A DNA stretch of 27,715 nucleotides, taken from positions 1-27,715 of the forward strand of contig UQUG01000023.1 of assembly GCA_900544205.1 (NCBI GenBank), written 5' to 3'. Numbering within the stretch: the stretch's first letter is position 1; every line of letters starts with the position of its first letter. This DNA comes from an uncultured Collinsella sp. (GTDB lineage Bacteria > Actinomycetota > Coriobacteriia > Coriobacteriales > Coriobacteriaceae). Under the pieces are notes generated by a model, which saw nothing but the letters and a program-made list of their open reading frames with translations, was not told where the DNA came from and made no database searches. Made by a program: the position numbers and the translations under genes. Positions 22,826 to 27,715 of this stretch are shown piece by piece.

Positions 22826-24811
22826 ATGAAGCTCGCGCTTGCACAGATCGATATGCGCCTGGGTGATATTGAGGGCATTTGCGGTCGTATCGAGGACCAG
22901 GCTCGTCTTGCCCACGAGCGCGGGGCGCGCGTTCTGTGCGTGCCGGCTCCGCTCTTTATGGGTGCCATGCCCGGCGGCCTGGTGGGCGCTGCCGATTTTG
23001 AGCACGACATGCTGATGGGTTTGACCGGCGTTGCCGAGCGTATTCAAGAGCTCGATATGATCTGCATCGTGCCGGCGGCGGTCTCGTTTGAGGGCCAGCC
23101 GCTGCTCGACTACATGATGCTCAAGGACGGCCGCGTGGTGCCCGCCCGCGCGAGCATTGCCCTGCAGCGTGGCGAGAACAACGATGCGCGTTGGGCGCCG
23201 CCGGTGTTCGACGTGGACGGCGTGCGCATCGCGGTGATTTTCGACCTGGATCGCGAGCTCGAGATGCTGCCGACCGGCGTCGACCTCATTGCCTATTTCC
23301 AATTCAACGCATTCGATATGACCAACCGCGAGACCGCTGCCGTTGCAGCTGTACGCAGTGGAGCCTACCGCAAGATCGCGTCCAAGCGCAGCGTGTGGTT
23401 TGCCTGCATGGCGCCGGTCGGTGCGTACGACGAGTCGGTGTATACCGGCGGGTCGTTTGTGCTCGACGACTGCGGTCGCGTGGTGGCTCAGGCGCCGTGT
23501 TTTGAAGAGAGTCTGCTGGTCCAGGAGATTCAGCGCGGCGTGATGCTCGACGCTCTGGAGGACCACGAGCTGCCCGAGTTTCGCTCCGAGGAGTGGCTGT
23601 GGCAGGCGCTGGTGCTCGCCGTGCGCGACAACGCCCGCGCTCGCGGTGCGGCGCGCGCTGTGGTGGCGCTCGAGGGTGACCTGCCGTCGTCCCTGCTGGC
23701 GGCGCTGGCCGTCGATGCCTTGGGTCCGCGCAATGTGATCGGCCTGGTGCTGGGGCGCAACCGCATCTTTACGCCGGCGCAGGAAGAGGCCGAGGCGGCT
23801 CGCTGTGCCGCCGTTCGCGCAATTGCCGAGCGCCTGCATATTCGCACGGTTGAGCGCGATGCGCCGGATGCATCGCGTGTGCTCGACCGCGACGTGTCGG
23901 CGGGAGACGCCGAGCGCCTGCGCTCGCGCACGCTGGGGCTCATGCTGGAGGATACGGCGCTCGAGCTGGGCGCGATGGCGCTGAGTCCGCTGTCCAAAAC
24001 CGAGTACGCGCTGGCGGCGCCGGCGCTTTGCGGTGGCTACCAGGGAGATTACGCGCCCTTCGGCGACGTGTACCTGTCGACGCTCGAGTTTGTGGCGCGT
24101 GTGCGCAACCGTACGTCTGCTGTGGTGCCGCAGGAGCTTGTGACGCTCAATGCGGTGGAGGATTGCATGGAGCGCGTGCTGGCGCAGGCGCTCTCTACGC
24201 TTGCCGGCCCGGTTGACGTGCTCGATCGCGCGGCGCAGCTGCTCGGTGGGCTTGAGCCGGGTGAGGTCGATGGCACGCTCGAGTCGCACGTCGACCGCAA
24301 TCGTCCTTTCGACGATATCCCGATGGCTGCCGGTAAGCCCGAGGCATGTTCGCTGCTGTTGATGCTCGTGCGCCAGGGCGAGGCTGCTCGCCACCAGCTG
24401 CCGACGGCGCCGATCGTCTCGGCCCGTTCGTTTGCCGAGCGCGCCTGGCCGTATATGCTCGCGTGGTCCGATCTTGGGCTCAACGGTAAGGAACGTATGA
24501 CGGTCGATTCGCTGGCACGCGCCGAGGTGCGCCGCTTTGCCGACGACGATACGAGTGATCGTATGCGTGGCGAGATGATGGGCATATTGGGCGAGTTGTT
24601 GGGTATTTCGCCCGAGCAGATGGAAGAGCTGCGCTCCGAGGACGGTCAGCGCCGTTTGCACGAGGGTATGAAGAAGTTCGAGGGCGAGGTCCAGGACGCC
24701 ATCGATAAGATGATGGGCGGTCAGGGTGGCCCGCAGGGCGGACCTCAGGGTATGCCGATGCCGCATCCGCCGGTGGATCCGAGACAATTCCCGTTCTTCA
24801 GTCAAAATTAA
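22826..24811 (+). CDS. NAD-synthetase-like protein with degenerate amidase and synthetase sites
   Basis: The 661-residue protein has the layout of glutamine-dependent NAD+ synthetase: an N-terminal carbon-nitrogen hydrolase domain (1-240) and a C-terminal PP-loop ATPase domain (about 275-560). The framework is recognisable (MKLALAQIDMRLGDIEGI at the start; LAALAVDALGPRNVIGLVL at 291-309; LSKTEYALA at 389-397), but the catalytic residues are gone: the amidase Glu is A41, the Lys is near S110, the Cys is D140, and the SGGxDS loop is EGDLPS (283-288). The final 90 residues are unlike NadE: a helical segment (575-630), then a Gly/Gln/Pro/Met-rich tail. The frame is intact over nearly 2 kb, so this is a maintained protein, not a decaying gene. 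GGAAAGG lies about 8 nt before the ATG. Function is unknown; NAD synthesis is unlikely from these sites. Confidence 0.8.
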   Translation: MKLALAQIDMRLGDIEGICGRIEDQARLAHERGARVLCVPAPLFMGAMPGGLVGAADFEHDMLMGLTGVAERIQELDMICIVPAAVSFEGQPLLDYMMLKDGRVVPARASIALQRGENNDARWAPPVFDVDGVRIAVIFDLDRELEMLPTGVDLIAYFQFNAFDMTNRETAAVAAVRSGAYRKIASKRSVWFACMAPVGAYDESVYTGGSFVLDDCGRVVAQAPCFEESLLVQEIQRGVMLDALEDHELPEFRSEEWLWQALVLAVRDNARARGAARAVVALEGDLPSSLLAALAVDALGPRNVIGLVLGRNRIFTPAQEEAEAARCAAVRAIAERLHIRTVERDAPDASRVLDRDVSAGDAERLRSRTLGLMLEDTALELGAMALSPLSKTEYALAAPALCGGYQGDYAPFGDVYLSTLEFVARVRNRTSAVVPQELVTLNAVEDCMERVLAQALSTLAGPVDVLDRAAQLLGGLEPGEVDGTLESHVDRNRPFDDIPMAAGKPEACSLLLMLVRQGEAARHQLPTAPIVSARSFAERAWPYMLAWSDLGLNGKERMTVDSLARAEVRRFADDDTSDRMRGEMMGILGELLGISPEQMEELRSEDGQRRLHEGMKKFEGEVQDAIDKMMGGQGGPQGGPQGMPMPHPPVDPRQFPFFSQN

Positions 24812-24815
24812 CTAC

Positions 24816-24838
24816 GGGATGGGATTCGCTCCCAACCC
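24816..24838 (+). terminator. Hairpin after the NAD-synthetase-like gene
   Basis: GGG-A-TGGGA (24816-24824) pairs with TCCCA-A-CCC (24830-24838) with one A-A mismatch and loop TTCGC, 4 nt after the stop. No T-run follows, so termination is uncertain. Confidence 0.4.
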
Positions 24839-24870
24839 CGACACTTCAACTAAGCATCCTGGCCCCGTTG

Positions 24871-24893
24871 TGTTATTCTAGAACAGACGTTCG
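24871..24893 (+). promoter_or_regulatory. ruvCAB promoter with LexA (SOS) box
   Basis: TGT-TATTCT (24871-24879) is an extended -10. Directly after it lies AGAACAGACGTTCG (24880-24893), which matches the Gram-positive LexA box CGAACnnnnGTTCG at every fixed position except the first. A repressor there would cover the transcription start. SOS control of ruv genes is established in many bacteria. Confidence 0.75.
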
Positions 24894-24948
24894 TGAATAG
24901 TGCGCGGGGCCTTGCCTTGCGCTCGGCAAAAGGCGAGGGGAGGCTGGC

Positions 24949-25473
24949 TTGGTTATCTTGGGTATCGACCCCGGTTTGGCCCATACGGGGTGGGGGATTA
25001 TCGAGGAACGGCGTGGCGAGGTCCGCTGCCGTGCCTACGGCTGTATCGAGACCAGCGCGGGTAGTCCGCTCGCGGTGCGCCTGTCGCACATCGCCCGCGA
25101 CCTCAAAGACGTTGTCGAGCGCTATCGCCCCGATACCGCGGCTGTCGAGAGCATCTACTTTGGCGCTAACGTTCGCTCGGCCATCCCTACGGCGCATGCC
25201 CGCGGCGCTGCGCTCGTGGCGCTTTCGGAATGCGCGCTCGAGATCGGCGAATACACGCCTATGCAGATCAAGCAGGCTGTGGTGGGCACCGGCGCCGCGG
25301 ACAAGCGGCAGGTCGCCTATATGGTGCGCACGCTTACGCAACTTGACCACGACCCGCATCCCGACCATGCCGCCGATGCCCTGGCCTGCGCCATCTGCCA
25401 CGTTAACTTAAGCCGCACCCGCGCCCTCACCGGCGGCGAGTTCTATCAACAGAGAGGAACCGGATACCGATGA
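24949..25473 (+). CDS. ruvC: Holliday junction resolvase RuvC
   Basis: RuvC is the dimeric endonuclease that cuts Holliday junctions bound by RuvAB. The 174-residue protein carries the RNase H-fold catalytic residues D7 (GIDPG), E67 (AVESIYFG), H140 and D143 (DHAADALA). The histidine at the third position is the form found in Thermus RuvC; E. coli has aspartate. The start codon is TTG at 24949: GGGGAGG (24937-24943) lies 5 nt before it and the protein then begins exactly at the family N-terminus (M-V-I-L-G-I-D). It is the first gene of ruvC-ruvA-ruvB and overlaps ruvA by 4 nt (ATGA). Confidence 0.96.
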   Translation: MVILGIDPGLAHTGWGIIEERRGEVRCRAYGCIETSAGSPLAVRLSHIARDLKDVVERYRPDTAAVESIYFGANVRSAIPTAHARGAALVALSECALEIGEYTPMQIKQAVVGTGAADKRQVAYMVRTLTQLDHDPHPDHAADALACAICHVNLSRTRALTGGEFYQQRGTGYR

Positions 25474-26090
25474 TCTCCCAGCTCCATGGAACGCTTGTCG
25501 AGGCCACGATGAGCTCGGCCGTCGTCGATGTATCGGGCGTGGGCTTTGAGCTCGGCATCTCGGGCAGCACCGCGGCCACGTTGCCAACGACCGGCGGCGA
25601 GGTTCGCCTCTATACGCGCATGCAGGTGCGCGAGGACGCTATGACGCTCTTTGGCTTTGCCTCCAAGGACGAGCGTACGATGTTCGATCGACTTGTGTCC
25701 GTCTCGGGCGTCGGCCCGCGCCTGGCGCTCGCCGTGCTCTCCGCCTATACCGTGGGACAGCTGTATTCTCTGGTAATGGCCGAGGACGACAAAGGCATGG
25801 CCAAGGTGCCTGGCGTGGGCAAAAAGACCGCGCAGCGTCTCATCCTGGAGCTCAAGAGCACCTTTGCCAAGGACAAGGGCTTTGTGCCGGTCGATGTAAT
25901 TCCCGGCCAGGTTGCGATGCCGGTTCCCGCTGCCGCTCCCTCGGCGATCGACGATGCCCGCGCGGCACTCCTTTCCATGGGCTTTAGCCCGCAGGAGACC
26001 GATGTTGCCCTGAGCGGGTATGATGGGCAGGATATGCGTGTCGAGGATCTGCTCGGCGCGGCGCTTAAGCGACTCGGAATGGATGCGTGA
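25470..26090 (+). CDS. ruvA: Holliday junction DNA helicase subunit RuvA
   Basis: RuvA tetramers bind the four-way junction and load RuvB rings. The 206-residue protein has the N-terminal OB fold (MISQLHGTLVEAT...VDVSGVGFEL), the two helix-hairpin-helix motifs of domain II (SVSGVGPRLALAVLS at about 76-90 and KVPGVGKKTAQRLILEL at about 111-127), a linker rich in Ala, Pro and Val, and the C-terminal RuvB-binding domain (DDARAALLSMGFSPQETDVAL). The length is normal. It overlaps ruvC by 4 nt and ruvB by about 1 nt, so the three are translationally coupled and share the LexA-box promoter. Confidence 0.97.
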   Translation: MISQLHGTLVEATMSSAVVDVSGVGFELGISGSTAATLPTTGGEVRLYTRMQVREDAMTLFGFASKDERTMFDRLVSVSGVGPRLALAVLSAYTVGQLYSLVMAEDDKGMAKVPGVGKKTAQRLILELKSTFAKDKGFVPVDVIPGQVAMPVPAAAPSAIDDARAALLSMGFSPQETDVALSGYDGQDMRVEDLLGAALKRLGMDA

Positions 26091-27157
26091 TGTGGGAAGC
26101 CGATGACTCTCAGGACCTGTGGGCGACGCCCGGCAACTCGCCGGCGGCATCCATGGCGCACGGTGAGCGCGTGGTGGGCTCGGAGCTGACGCCCGAGGAC
26201 CTCGATGTCGACCGCACCTTGCGCCCTCAGCGCTTGGACGACTACTGCGGCCAGGAGCACATCAAGCAGAGCCTGCGCGTGTTGATCGAGGCAGCGCAGA
26301 GCCGTGGCGAGACGCTCGACCACGTGATCTTCTCAGGCCCTCCGGGCTTGGGCAAGACCACGCTGGCTACGGTTATCGCCAACGAGCTGGGCGCTCAGAT
26401 CAAGACGACGAGTGGCCCTGCCATCGCGCGTACCGGCGACCTGGCGGCTATCCTTACCAATTTGCAGCCGGGCGACGTGCTGTTTATCGACGAGATCCAC
26501 CGCCTCAACCGTTCGGTCGAGGAGGTCCTGTATCCCGCGATGGAGGACTTTGCGCTCGATATCGTAATCGGCAAGGGTCCGGCGGCTCGCTCGATTCGCC
26601 TTGACATCCCCAAGTTCACACTGGTGGCGGCGACGACCCGCTCGGGCATGCTGACCGGTCCGCTGCGCGACCGCTTTGGCATCTCGTATCGCCTGGATTA
26701 CTACACCGTCGAGGAGCTCGCCCAGATCGTGACGCGCTCAGCGACCATCCTGGGCGCGACGATTGACCATCCCAGCGCGCTCGAGATAGGCTCGCGCTCG
26801 CGCGGCACGCCGCGTCTTGCAAACCGTCTGCTCAAGCGCGTGCGCGACTATGCGCAGGTGCGCGGTAACGGTCCCATCGAACTCGACATTTGCCGTCAAG
26901 CGCTCGAGTTCTTCGAGATCGATGAGCTTGGCCTGGACTGGATGGACATCCGTATTTTGGAGACGCTTGCCAAGACGTTCTCCGGTCGCGCCGTGGGCCT
27001 GACCACGCTTGCCAGCGCGGTAGGCGAGGACCCGGGCACGCTTGAGGATGTCTATGAGCCCTATCTGCTGCAGTGCGGTCTGATGATCCGTACGCCCCAG
27101 GGCCGCCAAGCAACCCTTCGCACGTTTGAGCATTTGGGGATCGAGCCAACCGTTTAG
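26090..27157 (+). CDS. ruvB: Holliday junction branch migration ATPase RuvB
   Basis: RuvB is the hexameric AAA+ motor that drives branch migration. From the ATG at 26090 it has 355 residues: Walker A GPPGLGKT (83-90), Walker B FIDEIH (132-137), sensor region AATTRSGMLTGPLRDRFG with the arginine finger, the lid domain (GTPRLANRLLKRVRDYAQ), and a C-terminal winged helix (GLTTLASAVGEDPGTLEDVYEPYL). The first 40 residues before DRTLRPQRLDDY are longer than in E. coli and acidic. A GTG at 26087 is also in frame; the TGATG overlap with the ruvA stop favours the ATG, but the two cannot be told apart firmly. Confidence 0.97.
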   Translation: MWEADDSQDLWATPGNSPAASMAHGERVVGSELTPEDLDVDRTLRPQRLDDYCGQEHIKQSLRVLIEAAQSRGETLDHVIFSGPPGLGKTTLATVIANELGAQIKTTSGPAIARTGDLAAILTNLQPGDVLFIDEIHRLNRSVEEVLYPAMEDFALDIVIGKGPAARSIRLDIPKFTLVAATTRSGMLTGPLRDRFGISYRLDYYTVEELAQIVTRSATILGATIDHPSALEIGSRSRGTPRLANRLLKRVRDYAQVRGNGPIELDICRQALEFFEIDELGLDWMDIRILETLAKTFSGRAVGLTTLASAVGEDPGTLEDVYEPYLLQCGLMIRTPQGRQATLRTFEHLGIEPTV

Positions 27158-27254
27158 GGATGGTTTTGTTTTGGCAGGCTGTTAGGCTATCGCTGGGCAT
27201 TGGATAAACATATCGCCATTCATCGGTTACGGGTGTTTTTCTATTGCGCGCCCG

Positions 27255-27263
27255 TGCTATGCT
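27255..27263 (+). promoter_or_regulatory. Extended -10 promoter of fhs
   Basis: TGC-TATGCT (27255-27263) is an extended -10 with no clear -35; the start would be near 27270, giving a leader of about 34 nt. The gap from 27158 contains no hairpin with a T-run that would clearly end the ruv operon. Confidence 0.5.
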
Positions 27264-27303
27264 GGATTGGTCTTTTTCTCATCCGGTAACGAAAGGACCG
27301 CCC

Positions 27304-27715
27304 ATGCCTACTGACATCGAAATCGCACGTTCCGTCACGCCGCTGCCTATTACCGAGGTGGCTAAGAACGCCGGCGTTGACGTTAAGCATCTGATTCCGT
27401 ACGGCTTCGACAAGGCTAAGGTCGACTACTCCCTGCTCAATGAGCCAACTGATCATCAGGCTAAGCTCGTCCTCGTGACCGCTATCAACCCCACGCCCGC
27501 CGGCGAGGGTAAGACCACCACGACCATCGGTCTTGCCGACGGTCTGCGCCGTCGCGGCGTCAAGAGCGCCGTGGCTCTGCGCGAGCCTTCGCTCGGTCCC
27601 GTCTTTGGCGTGAAGGGCGGTGCCGCCGGTGGCGGTTGGGCCCAGGTTATCCCCATGGAGGACATCAACCTGCACTTTACCGGTGACTTCCATGCCATCG
27701 GTGCCGCCAACAACC
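27304..27715 (+). CDS. fhs: Formate-tetrahydrofolate ligase, 5' part (cut by window end)
   Basis: Fhs joins formate to tetrahydrofolate with ATP, feeding one-carbon units to purine, thymidylate and acetogenic-type pathways. The 137 visible residues include the family N-terminus (PLPITEVAKNAGV...YG.DKAKV), the ATP loop TPAGEGKTTTTIGL (64-77), and LREPSLGPVFGVKGGAAGGG (92-111), followed by INLHFTGDFHAI. About three quarters of the gene lies outside the window. GAAAGGA is 6 nt before the ATG. It has its own candidate promoter and is not part of the ruv operon. Confidence 0.95.
   Translation, partial: MPTDIEIARSVTPLPITEVAKNAGVDVKHLIPYGFDKAKVDYSLLNEPTDHQAKLVLVTAINPTPAGEGKTTTTIGLADGLRRRGVKSAVALREPSLGPVFGVKGGAAGGGWAQVIPMEDINLHFTGDFHAIGAANN

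Overview
The window looks like a core chromosomal segment of a high-GC, anaerobic Gram-positive bacterium, most likely a Coriobacteriia member close to Collinsella. This is inferred from GC-rich codon use, GGAGG-type ribosome binding sites, a Gram-positive type LexA box, a superoxide reductase and formate-tetrahydrofolate ligase (anaerobe traits), and the style of the proteins. No database search was possible. There are no rRNA or tRNA genes, CRISPR arrays, insertion sequences or phage modules that I can recognise.

Layout. Positions 1-529 are gene-free but structured: two inverted copies of a 25-nt motif, several hairpins, and two TGCACGTGCA palindromes upstream of an M42 metallopeptidase (530-1573). 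The peptidase converges on mnmA (1710-2810, minus) across a large palindromic repeat. cysK (2992-3930, minus) is divergent from an Rrf2-family regulator with an IscR-like cysteine group (4184-4612). A bidirectional terminator separates the regulator from a small membrane protein of the phage-holin-4 family (4751-5116, minus). A YerC/TrpR-like regulator (5441-5740) follows.

The centre holds DNA repair and replication genes, all on the plus strand. An AddB-like nuclease (5925-9068) and an AddA-like helicase-nuclease (9072-12695) form a tight pair. A second copy of the palindromic repeat follows, then a DUF3284 protein (12831-13340), an AT-richer MFS transporter that looks acquired (13444-14643), dnaE (14883-18686) and a SWIM/SNF2 helicase (18715-22179).

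The right part holds a superoxide reductase (22346-22708), a large NAD-synthetase-like protein whose amidase and synthetase active sites both appear destroyed (22826-24811), a LexA-box-controlled ruvC-ruvA-ruvB operon (24949-27157), and the 5' end of fhs (27304 to the window edge).

How the genes work together: AddAB resects double-strand breaks, RuvABC migrates and resolves the resulting Holliday junctions, and DnaE is the replicative polymerase, so most of the window serves replication and recombination repair. CysK and MnmA belong to sulfur metabolism (cysteine synthesis and tRNA thiolation), with the divergent Rrf2 protein as the probable local regulator. The least explained items are the double pseudoenzyme at 22826-24811, the degenerate iron-sulfur motif of the AddB-like protein, the structured region 1-500, and the dispersed palindromic repeat.
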